From assembly GCA_028751875.1 (NCBI GenBank), contig CM054154.1:56175679-56239678 (forward strand): a DNA stretch of 64,000 nucleotides, given 5' to 3'. Origin of the DNA: Rapana venosa. Lineage: Eukaryota; Mollusca; Gastropoda; Neogastropoda; Muricidae. Shown in pieces: positions 22,597 through 32,754 of this stretch. Within the stretch, counting starts at the first letter, position 1, and each line of letters begins with the position of its first letter. The notes beneath the pieces were generated by a model that saw only the letters and a program-made list of their open reading frames with translations, made no database searches and had not been told where the DNA came from. Both the position numbers and the translations under genes were made by a program.

Positions 22597-23430
22597 ATGG
22601 GTGACCTCAATTCAAAGGTAGGAAAAGGGAAAGATGAAACCACAGTTGGCCCATTTGGAATAGGAGTGAGAAATGAAAGAGGAGAGCAGCTCACGGAATG
22701 GTGCAAGGAACAAAAGCTGGCTGTCATGAACACATGGTTTGAAAACCATCCAAGAAGATGCTGGACATGGAAAAGCCCTGGCGACAGAACCAGGAATCAA
22801 ATAGATTACATCCTGATTCAAGAACGCTTCCGTAACTCTATAACGTCTTGTAAGTCCATGCCAGGTGCAGACTGTGGAAGTGATCATGTCCCAGTTATCG
22901 GGACAATGCGACTAAAATTGAAAAAGTTGTCAAAAGCAAAAAGAACACCAAAACTGCAAATGAACATGCTACAAACTGACGAAGAAATCAAAGAAAAATA
23001 CAAGATCAAAGTTGGAAACAAATTCGATGGCCTAGATCAACTCACCACTACAGAGGAAAAATGGCAGATGATGAAAGATAGCATCAGCGAGGCAGCAAAA
23101 GAATACATACCAGTCATAAATAGAAAGGAACATAAGAAGTGGATGAGCTCCGAGATTTTAAACCTAATGGAAAACAGGAGAAAGGCAAAAGTAGATGAAA
23201 AGAAGTATAAAGAACTCGACAAACTGGTTAAGAAAAAATGTAATGAAGCCAAGGAAGAATGGATCAATATGCAGTGCAAGGAAATTGAAATGAATGCAAA
23301 TTTTGATAGCAAACTTATGCATGAAAAAATAAAAGATGTGACAGGGAAGAAATCATCTGCAAAAACAGGTTGTATAAAGTCGAGAGATGGATATATACTC
23401 ATGGAAAAAGAAGATATTCTTAACAGGTAG
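22597..23430 (+). pseudogene. LINE-B endonuclease and linker
   Basis: Carries the second half of the APE endonuclease (MGDLNSK, WTWKSPGDRTRNQIDYILI, GSDHVPVIGTM) and a Lys-rich linker. The frame ends at a single TAG at 23428-23430 and is open again in the same frame beyond it. Confidence 0.85.
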
Positions 23431-23508
23431 TCAGAATACATCGAAGAGTTATACCACGACGACAGAGGTCCACCTCCTCATATTAGCAACGAAGATGGCC
23501 ACATAATC

Positions 23509-24888
23509 ATGGAAGACGAAGTGAGACATGCACTCACCAAGATGAAAAGTGGTAAGGCACCAGGACCTGATGATATCCCATCTGAATTGATAACAGCCCT
23601 GGATGAAGTGGGAATTAAGGCAGTCACAAAACTACTAAACAATATATATGACACAAAAGAGATTCCGACAGATATGAAGAAGTCCATCTACATTGCGATC
23701 CCTAAGAAACTGGGAACAGCTGAATGTGACCAACATCGTACAATCAGCCTGATGAGTCACCTCACCAAAGTTCTTTTACGAATACTCATGAAGAGAATGA
23801 GAAATAAAATACTCCCAGAAATATCAGAAACGCAATTTGGATTCATGGCAGACAAAGGCACCAGAAATGCAATCTTTGCATTGAAAACTCTCATGGAAAG
23901 ATCCATCGAGGTCCAGAAAGACCTGTACCTCTGCTTCATTGACTACTCAAAAGCGTTTGACAAAGTACGACACTCCGACTTGTTTGATATTCTGGCAGGG
24001 CTATACATCGACGGGAAAGATCTTCGAGTCCTCAGAAACATATATTGGGAACAGGAGGCAGCCATTAGAGTCGACAATGACATCAGTCAATATAGACCAA
24101 TCTGCAGGGGTGTGAGGCAGGGCTGCATGTTCTCGCTTGATTTATTTAATGAATATAGTGAAATAATTCTACGAAATATTGAGAATCATGAGGGAATTAG
24201 TGTAGGTGACCACAACATCAACAACCTGAGATATGCAGATGACACAATCCTTATCGCCGACTCTGAAGAAAAACTGCAAAAGATTTTAACAACAGTAACA
24301 GACAAAAGCGAAAAGAAAGGATTACAGCTCAATGCAAAGAAGACAGAATGCATGGTGATCTCGAAAAAAGCTGTTATACCACAATGCAACATAGCCTGTA
24401 AAGGAGAGAGAATCAGACAAGTAAACACCTTTAAATACCTTGGTTGTACTATCACCCCGGACGGCAAGTTTGACACAGAAATCAAGAAGAGAATCGGTCA
24501 ATCTAAGGCAACTTTTAACAACATGAAATGCATTTTTACCAACAGTAAGATAAGCCTCAAGACAAAGATCCATGTTTTGAGAACCTACGTATGGTCCATT
24601 CTTCTGTACGGATGTGAGTGCTGGACCCTAGCCAAGGACACAGAACAGCGACTAGAAGCAGTGGAAATGTGGTTCATCCGGAGAATCATGAAAGTCTCAT
24701 GGACAAAAAGAAAAACAAATGCAGAAGTAATGGAAATGGCTGGGTACAAGAGATCCCTTCTCAACAGCATCAGAGAAAGACAGCTCAAATTTTTCGGCCA
24801 TATAATCAGGGCTGACGGACTAGAGAAACTGTTATGGAGTAGCAAAATCTGTGGAAACAAGAGCAGAGGAAGACAACAGACAGCTTAA
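23509..24888 (+). pseudogene. LINE-B reverse transcriptase
   Basis: A 459-codon open frame with all RT blocks: catalytic Asp in FIDYSKAFDKV, YADD at about 24232-24243, and the thumb-like KTECMVISKK and FKYLGCTITPDGKF. It terminates early: a frameshift near 24880 removes the normal C-terminus, which is still readable in the next frame to 25003 (EEWRAMIVDVCRTRPDT). Confidence 0.88.
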
Positions 24889-25669
24889 ACAAATTCGCAA
24901 CGAATAAAGAGGGAACCAACAATGAGCTCATGAGAGGGACCGAGAACAGGGAAGAATGGAGAGCCATGATCGTCGATGTCTGCAGGACCAGACCGGACAC
25001 TTGAAGAAGAAGAATGCCCTGATCTTCTGAAGTCGATAGGCAGATCTTTAGTTTTAGAAACATTTAGCTCTAGATAGGCCTCGTCACACCAGTGTACAAA
25101 CTCGGTGAGGGCTGGACCGTGGTCTAAGACTGATCTGGATAAGAGAGATAACAGAACACTGTCGTCTGCGAACTTTACCAGAAAGGAATTTCCATAGCTG
25201 CTTCTGCAATCATCTGTGTATAGAATGTACAGAAGTGGTGAGAGGACGCAACCCTGTGGAGAACCAGTGCAGGTAAATCTAACTGAAGAAGATATTTTGT
25301 TGGCAAAAACATGCTGTGGTATGTTGGTTAAAAATTCAATCAGCCAACGAACAAGTTGATTGTCTATGTCAAATTTTGAAATTATTTTGTTAACCAGAAC
25401 ATGAGACTGCATTGTATTGAAAGCTGAACTAAAGTCAGCATGAGAGTCAGGTGTCTCCAAGTGGCTATACAACTTGTTCAAAATGAATTGTTTGGCATCT
25501 TCGACACCCCTTCGAGACCTGTACGCAAATTGTAGTGGGTCAAGGTCTTTCAGATCTAAACTCTGTTAACTAGAGCTAAATTATGCTGCTCTTTCAGAGG
25601 AGAGAGCTATCTGTTTTGTTGAGATCTCACTGAGCCATTGAAAGTGAAAAACAGCAGGCTTAGGCAGCA

Positions 25670-25935
25670 AGGTTAGGGGCTGCAGCAAATGCATTGCCAG
25701 TGCTCAACAACATTCTGTAGAACTTTCTGCTCTGGTGGGTATGTATATATAGGCTGGTTGGCCTTTGGAGAACATCTCCAACGCTGACTGTCCTTATGCC
25801 CACTTGGCGAGAGAGTGGGGATGTACTGTGGGCAAGGCATCTCCACTATAAACAAATTTCTGCCCAGTTTCCAAAACAGCAGCTGCCTCCTCTGCTGTTT
25901 TGGAGGTCATCGTCGGACACGACGGACAAACATAC
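25670..25935 (+). repeat. Retroposon-like repeat R4, longer copy
   Basis: Single-copy-looking DNA whose last 85 bp (AAATTTCTGCCCAGTTTCCA through GGAGGTCATCGTCGGACACG) recur as the 89-bp insertion at 28879-28967. Both end in a CATA-type simple tail. Probably the 3' end of a retroposon of unknown class. Confidence 0.6.
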
Positions 25936-25937
25936 AT

Positions 25938-26004
<67 letters not shown>
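25936..26004. repeat. TA microsatellite
   Basis: (TA)n of about 65 bp with one TT/TA phase change. Confidence 0.9.
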
Positions 26005-26009
<5 letters not shown>

Positions 26010-26087
26010 CATGGGCAGGGGAGGGGGATATCATAATGATGTGATGGACTCACGTCAGTCTCCCCATATACTTTTTTTGTTCATGGT

Positions 26088-26140
26088 GTGTGTGTGTTGT
26101 GGTGGTGGTGGGGGGGGGGGGGGGGGGGGGGGAGGGGGGT
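26088..26140. repeat. GTG/poly-G tract
   Basis: (TG)n, GGT repeats, then about 22 G residues and further G blocks. Strong quadruplex potential. Confidence 0.85.
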
Positions 26141-26261
26141 GCATACTCGGTGCAACTGTGAGTGGGTAGGTGAATGTGATAAGTCAGAAGTAAAACAGAC
26201 TAAAAATACAGAGAAATCTTTCGGCAGCTCTCTATTCCTTCCCTCCCACCCACCCCAAACG

Positions 26262-26311
26262 CACACACATATGCACACACACACATACACACATACACAC
26301 ACACATACACA

Positions 26312-26374
<63 letters not shown>
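26262..26374. repeat. CA microsatellite
   Basis: (CA)n with CATA interruptions. Confidence 0.95.
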
Positions 26375-26375
<1 letters not shown>

Positions 26376-26419
26376 AATTCTATGTGGTTGTTCCTTTCAT
26401 TTATCACAGTTTTGTATAT

Positions 26420-26795
26420 TATAGATCTATGTGGCTGATTGTTTCGTTATGATTGATGTTTATTACAGATCTATGTGGCTGTTGTTTATTACAGATCTAT
26501 GTGGCTGATTGTTTCTTCATAGATTTAAAAAAAATTATAGATCTATGTGGCTGATTGTTTCTTCATAGATTGTTGTTTATTATAGATCTATGTGGCTGAT
26601 TGTTTCTTTATAGATTTTTGTTTATTATAGATCTATGTGGCTGATTGTTTCTTTATAGATTTTTGTTTATTATAGATCTATGTGGCTGATTGTTTCTTCA
26701 TAGATTGTTGTTTATTATAGATCTATGTGGCTGATTGTTTCTTTATAGATTTTTGTTTATTATAGATCTATGTGGCTGATTGTTTCTTCATAGAT
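26420..26795. repeat. Minisatellite T6, about 45-bp unit
   Basis: About eight units containing ATCTATGTGGCTGATTGTTT and a TTTATAGAT or TTCATAGAT spacer, first units shortened. In intron 1 of the zinc-finger gene. Confidence 0.9.
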
Positions 26796-27130
26796 AGGCT
26801 GATTTGTTCCCTCAGTTCACCCAGCTGTAAATTGTTGTTTTTTTTTACAGATGACTTGATGAAGCTATCAAACAAAGATATTATGTGTTCAGTGTACCAT
26901 CTGAGAGAGAGAGAGAGAGAACAATGAATGAACAATGAACACATTTTATTTATAGAGGGTTATAGAATAAGCATAACAATAGCTTTTTTACATCCAGCCC
27001 TCTGGAAAAAAAAAATCGAAAGTAATTAATGTGCAATACATAGCATGAAAAATGATATAAAGAAAGAAAAAATACATACATTGATGATGGACTTTCCATG
27101 CAAATTCATCCCAATCTAATTTCATACATG

Positions 27131-27198
<68 letters not shown>

Positions 27199-27749
27199 AC
27201 TGTGTGTGCTGATTTTTTTTTTTTTACCTCTCAGAAGCAGAAATTCTCAGTACAAGGACAGGTGTCCTAGCAACCAGGATGTAGGAAGCCTCACAGGACA
27301 TTGACCTCATTCTAATGTCATGATGGCTTTGGCCTCTTTGAAAGTCTGGGTGTGTACACACCCACAACGTACTGGGAGGTTCGGGGCTTATTAAGTCACT
27401 TTTTTAAAAAACACAAAGAAACAATTGGGGGTTATGTAGGGCATATGTTTATTGACAAAGTCAGGAAATTTCAGTGCAGCAGCATTAACAGTTCCCGAGT
27501 TATAGAGCAAAATATAGGGGCCTGGGTGAAATTTCACCCACGGTGTATGGGGAAGGTTAAATGAGAGATTAACTCTTTTGGGAAGACTTGTGGGAAAAGT
27601 TGGTTTAAAAAGTTGGCATGTTAGGAAATTGGGTGTCCTGACTGTTGAATTGAAAAGGTTAGAGCATCGTATTGATAGTCATGATTAATCATATGAGTTC
27701 CGTAATTTCCAGTGTTGTTTACTACTGTTATGTATTTATATGCACCCAG
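26796..27749. other. Intron 1 of the zinc-finger gene, right part
   Basis: No convincing exon. It holds GA tracts (26903-26919 and 27136-27195), an S1 tail fragment (26945-27003, minus), a T-run (27213-27225) and otherwise ordinary AT-rich sequence. A T-rich tract with ACAG at 26838-26850 could be a decoy acceptor, but what follows reads into a stop and GA repeat. Confidence 0.5.
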
Positions 27750-27907
27750 GAAGACAACACAGGAACCGAAAGCAGCTTGAATGCATCACACCTGAAGAAG
27801 GTGTCGCCGGTTGTCCTGGAGGCAGGTGTGTACGAACGCTGGCGACAGTTTGGCTCCCACCAGGGTCTGACAAGTGATTCCCACATCGCAGCCTTCCTTC
27901 TCAACTA
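27750..27907 (+). CDS. C2H2 zinc-finger gene, second coding exon
   Basis: 158 bp: 52 codons plus 2 bases of a split Tyr codon. The acceptor is TGCACCCAG to 27749 and the donor is ACTA|GTCAGT at 27907/27908. The end reads VYERWRQFGSHQGLTSDSHI then AAFLLN. This resembles the short helical module (aromatic, then GL.(S/T)..E(V/I)A.FLL..Y) that precedes the zinc fingers in many invertebrate C2H2 proteins; that comparison is from memory. Read through without splicing, the frame would stop at the TAG overlapping the donor (27906-27908). Splicing to 31886 restores Tyr-Tyr-Glu and an open frame, which is the main support for the model. Confidence 0.75.
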
Positions 27908-28096
27908 GTCAGTAGTGGTGTGCCTCTTTAGCCTTTCTTTCTTCTTTATATGGTGTGGTGTATGTCTTTACCTGACTTTTACTTATTTGTCAGCTAATCA
28001 GTATTGGTATGTACCTGTTCGCACCATAACATTGCCTGTCTGATGAGTCAGTCAGTCAGTCAGTCAGTCAGTATTGGTGTACCTGTTTAGCCTTTC

Positions 28097-28813
28097 TTAA
28101 CCTCTTAACTGCCCGGTGCAATTGCACCCTATATGCCGGGGAATCAAATTTGTATGTACCACTTGCTATGTTCATATCCCTCTTACTCAGAAATTACTAC
28201 ATGAATAATCCTGATAGTCTACCCAATGACAGTGTATGTATTGTAGATTGCTTCGAGGCAAGCTCAAATTAGTTAGCATGATATGTCACTACGAAAATAT
28301 ATTTAAAATGTAAAAAATTGACAAAAAATACACTTTCTTCATCACCACTGTCATTCTGAGTACCCCCCATCTAAAAAACGTCAAACAGAAGTCCAGGCCA
28401 AATCTCATTCATTTTATTTTCAATGCACTATCTCCTGAATCATACACGATTGGTTTCATCACTGTCAGGTAAATCTGAAGTTTTATTTACCACTTTTTCA
28501 GCTGTGTAAAGTTATTGATACCTTCAACAAGAAGTGTCAGCCATTTTGAACAAGAACTGCCTAAGCAGTCATGCATAAAAACACAAAATACGAGCTAAAA
28601 TACGATCGTTTTGCCACGGTTTTTGCAGCTGGATGTTGCCAAGCAACAGGAGAGTGATCTCCACTAATTCTGGAGTTCTTTCCCTTTAACTGTAGTCAAG
28701 GAAGCTGGCTTGTTTACTTCAGTTCGACACCCCGGAAATTTTCCGGGTTGTAGGCGTATAGCGTGCACATTTAGCCCCGGAAAATTTCCGGGGTGGGGCA
28801 GTCTAGTGGTTAA
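28097..28813. mobile_element. TTAA-flanked MITE (piggyBac-like ends)
   Basis: About 717 bp including TTAA at 28097-28100 and 28810-28813. The left end is TTAACCTCTTAACTGCCC and the right end reversed is TTAACCACTAGACTGCCC, a matching terminal inverted repeat with few mismatches. Subterminal CCCGGAAATTTTCCGGG palindromes sit near the right end. No transposase frame. TTAA target use fits piggyBac or Kolobok; the TIR style favours piggyBac (inference). Confidence 0.72.
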
Positions 28814-28878
28814 TCTGCTTTGGTATATTTCTTTACCTGACTTTTACTTATTTGTCAGCTAATCAGTATTGGTATGTA

Positions 28879-28967
28879 AATTTCTGCCCAATTTCCGAAA
28901 CAGCAGCTGCCTCCTCTGCTGTTTTGGAGGTCATCGTCGAACACGATGGACTAACATACATACATAC
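28879..28967 (+). mobile_element. Short retroposon insertion (R4 3' end)
   Basis: An 89-bp insert bounded by the 11-bp target duplication ATTGGTATGTA (28868-28878 and 28968-28978) with an ACATACATAC tail. Same sequence as 25850-25935. The empty site is visible at 28003-28013. Confidence 0.85.
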
Positions 28968-29194
28968 ATTGGTATGTACCTGTTTGCACCATAACATTGC
29001 CTGTCTGATGAGTCAGTCCGTCAGTCCGTCAGTCCGTCAGTCAGTCAGTATTGGTGTACTACTGGTGCAGTCCACATGGCTGCTTTTCTCACGGATCAGT
29101 GAGGTTTGTTCAGATGGCCCATGGATGGGCGCCACAGGCGAGGGATCAAGGCTGTATGTACCTTGACTTCAGGCCCAGGGTGCTCCATGCAGTT

Positions 29195-29423
29195 GTGGGG
29201 TGGAATCTCAGCCAGGTCTGGTGGATTAAGGGAGGGGGGGGATTTTTTATCATCTCCCAGGTCAAGTGCAGACCTGCCAGTGCCTTCATTCTCTTCTTTG
29301 TGTGCTGTATACACGTGCAGAAGATCAAATATGCACATTAAAGATCCTGTAGTTCATGTCAGCGTTCAGTGGGTTCTGGAAACCCAGCATACGTTCCTGA
29401 AGTCGGAATGCGGCTACCTTCAT
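29195..29423 (+). mobile_element. S2 SINE, left part, split by LINE-D
   Basis: S2 body words CATCTCCCAGGTCAAGTGCA, ACCTGCCAGTGCCTTC, GTGCAGAAGATCAAATATGC and CATGTCAGCGTTCAGTGGGT. It resumes at 30280 (GGCTGCCTTCATGGTGGGGA) on the other side of LINE-D. Confidence 0.8.
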
Positions 29424-30279
29424 CATCATCATCAGTCCCGTGACCTTGGCGGTCATGGAGGAGACACGAAAGACGATGCCGTGGTAAGCCTCCTCCATCC
29501 ATCTCAGTCCTCGGCTCTGCGCAGTAGTGCTGAGTCATTCATCCTGGTCCATTCTCTGATGTTGTCCATCCATGACTTGTTCTGTCTTCCCCTCTTTCTG
29601 CCACCTTCGAGTGTTCCCTACAGTTCTGTTTTGGCAGAGTGTTGTGGCGGGTGACGTGGCCGAACCATGTCAGCTTTTTCTTCTTGACGATGGTGAGAAG
29701 GGGTTCCTGTGGACCTGCCAGCCGTGTTATTTGACTCTTGACAAATTCATTGGTCTTTCGTTCTCTCCAGGATATGCCCAGCAGTTTTCTATGGCATTTT
29801 GTTTCAAATGACTGGATTCGCGTTGCTGTTTCAGCAGTCAGTGTCCAGGTTTCACTTCCGTACAGCAGGATAGTCTGAATTAGGGCTTTGTAGAGCTTTA
29901 TTTTGATTGGGAAACTGATCTCTTTACTTTTCCATATGGTGGTGAGTTTTAATAATAATAATAATAATAATGTATGGAATTTATATAGCGCTGAATCTTG
30001 TAAAGCAACAAATCAAAGCGCTCAGATTTTATTTCATACCACTTTAAGTCATGGCAGATTTCTCAGTTTTCTCAGTTTTGTCATGGAAGATGTTGCCATG
30101 GTTAGTCTGACTTTGATTTCTGTCGTCGATCGCCCATCCTTTGTGAGTGTAGCGCCAAGGTATTTAAAAGCGTCTACCTCCTCCAGTTGCTGGCCGTTCA
30201 TGTAAATGTTAGCAGTGGCGTTGCTCGTGCTGTTCACAAGTACTGTACTTTTCTCCCAGCTCACCTCCATCCCATATGT
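29424..30279 (-). mobile_element. LINE-D: RTE-like RT 3' fragment inserted in an S2 SINE
   Basis: The minus strand encodes YGMEVSWEKSTVLVNST, DAFKYLGATLTKDGRSTTEI, then after an AAT-module insertion ISFPIKIKLYKALI, LLYGSETWTLTAET and WFGHVTRHN, ending in a GAT-repeat tail. Target duplication: GGCTACCTTCAT at 29412-29423 and GGCTGCCTTCAT at 30280-30291 (one mismatch). Frames are broken in several places. Confidence 0.82.
29949..30030 (+). repeat. AAT-tract module M, copy 2, inserted in LINE-D
   Basis: (AAT)n then GTATGGAATTTATATAGCGC and TGTAAAGCAACAAATCAAAG with a terminal AGCGCT. It interrupts the LINE-D coding sequence, so it is younger than that LINE. Confidence 0.8.
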
Positions 30280-30312
30280 GGCTGCCTTCATGGTGGGGAA
30301 AAAACGGTGTCT

Positions 30313-31433
30313 GACCTTTGGTGAACCTCAGAGCTGTAGCGGAGGAGCCAACAACAAAAACGTCTTGCCATTCTCCTCATCAGTCTGTCTATCTATCTTA
30401 CGTGGCTGTCGGTCAGAAAATGAAGAAAAAGAGACATGGCTTGATGCTACACAGCAGTCGTTTTCCCCCATTTTCTGCTGCACTTAGACGCTGGAACTTG
30501 ACCCCTGATGTGCTATTTTTAGCTCTGGCACCGACCAGATGCACTGGTCCAGTTTGGCGCCATCAAGATAGCGCGGCGTTCTTTCCACTGTTTCAGCGGG
30601 GGAAAGTGGCCACACGGATTTTAATTTCCAACTTTTAAGTGCGTTTTGATACGTTTGTCATTTTCTTCAGCGCTACATTCAGGTGTATTCAGTGCAGTGT
30701 TCTCTTGTTGTTGTGGAGACGTGAATTTGAACAAGTATGACACTTTTGTGTTGGCGTTATCAACCAAAATAACAGATAGATTGGATGTTTTCACCAGATA
30801 GCTCTTCTTTGTTTAGTATTGAGAGTGATAATCAAAGCATGCGCTTTGATTTGTCTTTGCAAGATATAGCGCTATATAAGTTCCTTTTATTATTATTATT
30901 ATTATTATTATAATTTCTGTGCTAGTGACGTAAATTGATCGCACTTTTCCTCCTGAAATTGTTTAAGTTTCACTTTGGCAACGTCAGGAATGTAATGTTA
31001 ATGTTTGATTTTTAAGCTGAATCAACTTTTGTTGTATTTAGGATACGTGTTCATCAGTTTTGAAGGGCTCAAATTTGGGCAAAATCTTGTCTGTTTGCTG
31101 TCTCAATCTATCCTAGGCTTAGTGCCTGTGTGTGTTAAGAGGATAGGCAGGCCGCACGCACGCACGCAGCGGGCTTGTCTCCTGTAGGCCTAGCCCAGCC
31201 CAGATCTGTAGCCTTAGGCTTAGGCCTGCCGCGCGAGCATGTGTACGTGGTACTAGGCTTGAGATGCTGTGAGGAGGGGGAAGGGGAGGGGTGAAGAAAT
31301 GAGAGGGTCGGGGCGCGCTAATTTTAGCACTGTGCCTGAACCTTTGACTGAGCGCTGCTGTATAGGCGCGCTGTGGCTACAGTTGACCTAGAGGTAGATA
31401 GATAGCTCTCTTCAGGTCTGTGGAGTCCTGCAG

Positions 31434-31471
<38 letters not shown>

Positions 31472-31885
31472 CTGCTGTTGTGCTATTCGAATTGGCATTG
31501 TCAGTAAGCAGAGCTGGTTACTTCATCTTTGTGCTCAACAGCAATACCAGTGTTGTGTTGTGGTAGAACAACAATGGTGTGTATATGTATGTACAGTGTT
31601 TAAGTTTCCAACATTGTCCTACAGGCTACGTCACTTGTGTGTTATTTCAGGTACAAATGTTACCGTAACACAAGAACTGGTCAGTATTTCAGATTTAATG
31701 TTCACAGACTGTGTTGTCGTCATGGTGATGATGATAAATGACTTTAATTATTCATATCATCATCACCATCACCTTTACCATTGTCATCATCATCATTATC
31801 ATCATCAGAAGAGGTGTTGGCAGCAGCAGCAGTAGCAGCAGTATCATCATGTAATCATGAAATGTTACTCTTCATTATATTTCAG
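30313..31885. other. Intron 2 of the zinc-finger gene, right part
   Basis: No exon supported. It holds module M copy 3 in minus orientation (30833-30911), GC-richer stretches (31140-31320), a (CTG)n tract of about 11 units (31438-31475) and CAT/ATC repeats (31755-31810). Confidence 0.55.
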
Positions 31886-32648
31886 TTACGAGACGTCTCA
31901 CGCTCTGACGCGCTGTGTCAACTGCTCCAACATGCTTCCTCTCTACTGCTCCAAGTGTTCGCACGACCTGCACGCTTCCCTCTCCCTCCTCCCTGCCACC
32001 ACTCCACTCACCCCCTCCTCCTCCTCCTCTATCCAGTGTCACAAGGGCCCATCATTGACCCCGCCGACCTCTGTCACTGTAGCAACAATGGAGGATGCTG
32101 GTTGTGTAGCGCCCTCTGTCTCCACCGTTTGTTCATCCGAACGACGGAAGTCCAAGTCGAAGAGCAGAGCGGCATCATCGAGGAGCGCTAAGAAGAGAGG
32201 GACGCTCCAGACAGCCGCTGCGGCCAGGAAGGGGGAGGAGGGGGGGGTGCACACCTGTGACAAATGCGGCACCCGCCTCATGACTCGGACGCCCCCCCCG
32301 GCAAAGTCAAGGTCGGCAGCGGCGAGGGGGTCAGGGATCCAACCCTATCGATGCGCGGTGTGTCAGCTGGCCTTCCCGTACCGACAGGCGCTGCAGGATC
32401 ACCTGTTTTCCCGCACGGCCGAGGGCAGCTACCAGTGCCTGCACTGCCGTCTGGTGGTCCTCAACAGGGCGGACGTGCGCAAACACACCGCGCAGCACAC
32501 GCAGCCTATGCCCTACAAATGTCCCCACTGCCCGCTGGCATTCTCGCTGGCCTGCAATTTGAAGACACATCTGCGCACTCACAGTGGAGAGAAGCCTTTT
32601 ACCTGTGGGGAGTGTGGCCGGGCCTTCACACAGTCTATTGCTTTGAAG
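31886..32648 (+). CDS. C2H2 zinc-finger gene, third coding exon
   Basis: 763 bp: 1 base completing a Tyr codon plus 254 codons. The acceptor is ATATTTCAG to 31885 and the donor is TTGAAG|GTGGGA at 32648/32649 (phase 0). Order: CVNCSNMLPLYCSKC (CxxC pairs, no clear His pair), a Ser/Pro/Thr-rich linker, a Lys/Arg-Ser basic stretch, HTCDKCGTRL, an incomplete finger YRCAVCQLAFPYRQALQDH, a full C2H2 finger YQCLHCRLVVLNRADVRKH, a second full finger YKCPHCPLAF...HLRTH with a classic SGEKPF linker, and a finger cut by the intron (CGECGRAFTQSIALK). Likely a nuclear DNA-binding regulator; no orthologue named. GC-rich compared with the surrounding DNA, as expected of a real exon. Confidence 0.88.
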
Positions 32649-32754
32649 GTGGGAGTTGGTTTTGGTGTGTGTGTGTTTGTGTGTGTGTGTGTGGTGTGTT
32701 TGTGGTTGTGATTCAGATTCAGATTCAGATTATTTATTCCATTTAAATTTAGAG
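32649..32754. repeat. GT tract and GATTCA repeat at the gap edge
   Basis: (GT)n begins about 16 nt after the exon 3 donor. A GATTCA-type repeat and AT-rich word (32708-32750) resemble a minus-strand LINE tail. Confidence 0.6.

Larger units (their letters stand above)
22323..25013 (+). mobile_element. LINE-B: RTE-type LINE nested in LINE-A
   Basis: A 28-bp perfect target duplication lies at 22295-22322 and 25014-25041. The insert starts inside an APE-type endonuclease (GVGMILDQETSKTIKGFW, MGDLNSKVG, RNQIDYILI, GSDHVPV). Then come a linker and RT with KAPGPDDIPSEL, CFIDYSKAFDKV, GVRQGC, LRYADDTILIADS and a C-terminal WFGH-like FFGHIIRADG. It ends in CTTGAAGAAGAAG. It is 5'-truncated. By frame it has a shift near 22590, a TAG in place of an expected Trp codon at 23428-23430 and a shift near 24880, so it is inactive. 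RTE clade is inferred from EN-RT architecture and the short-repeat tail. Confidence 0.9.
20165..25560 (-). mobile_element. LINE-A copy 2 (CR1/L2-group), interrupted by two nested LINEs
   Basis: The minus-strand element reads from about 25560 (RT: FNTMQSHVLVNKI, GSPQGCVLSPLLYILYTDD, FADDSVLL) to 25042. It resumes at 22322 (thumb and C-terminus with FWLIPPMLCFQNFSCCLR) down to 21348, which includes a CA-rich 3' UTR (21420-21730). It finishes at 20251-20165 with the conserved 3' end and a TTGAC-type tail. The gaps are exactly filled by LINE-B (22323-25013) and LINE-C copy 2 (20252-21334), each with its own target-site duplication. The YADD-type motif is FADD here. Decayed, not autonomous. Confidence 0.88.
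27908..29062. repeat. Tandem duplication of about 150 bp with a GTCA array, split by a MITE
   Basis: Unit 1 (27908 to about 28060) and unit 2 (28060-28096 plus 28814 to about 29040) share CTTTACCTGACTTTTACTTA, TTTGTCAGCTAATCAG and CCATAACATTGCCTGTCTGA, each ending in a (GTCA)n array. A third unit begins at about 29040. Unit 2 contains the TTAA MITE (28097-28813) and an 89-bp retroposon (28879-28967); unit 1 lacks both and serves as the empty-site reference. Confidence 0.8.

Noticed and set aside
26838..26905. Extra zinc-finger gene exon after a T-rich ACAG
   Set aside because: Reads into a stop and a GA microsatellite; the 19918 to 27750 junction is already in phase.
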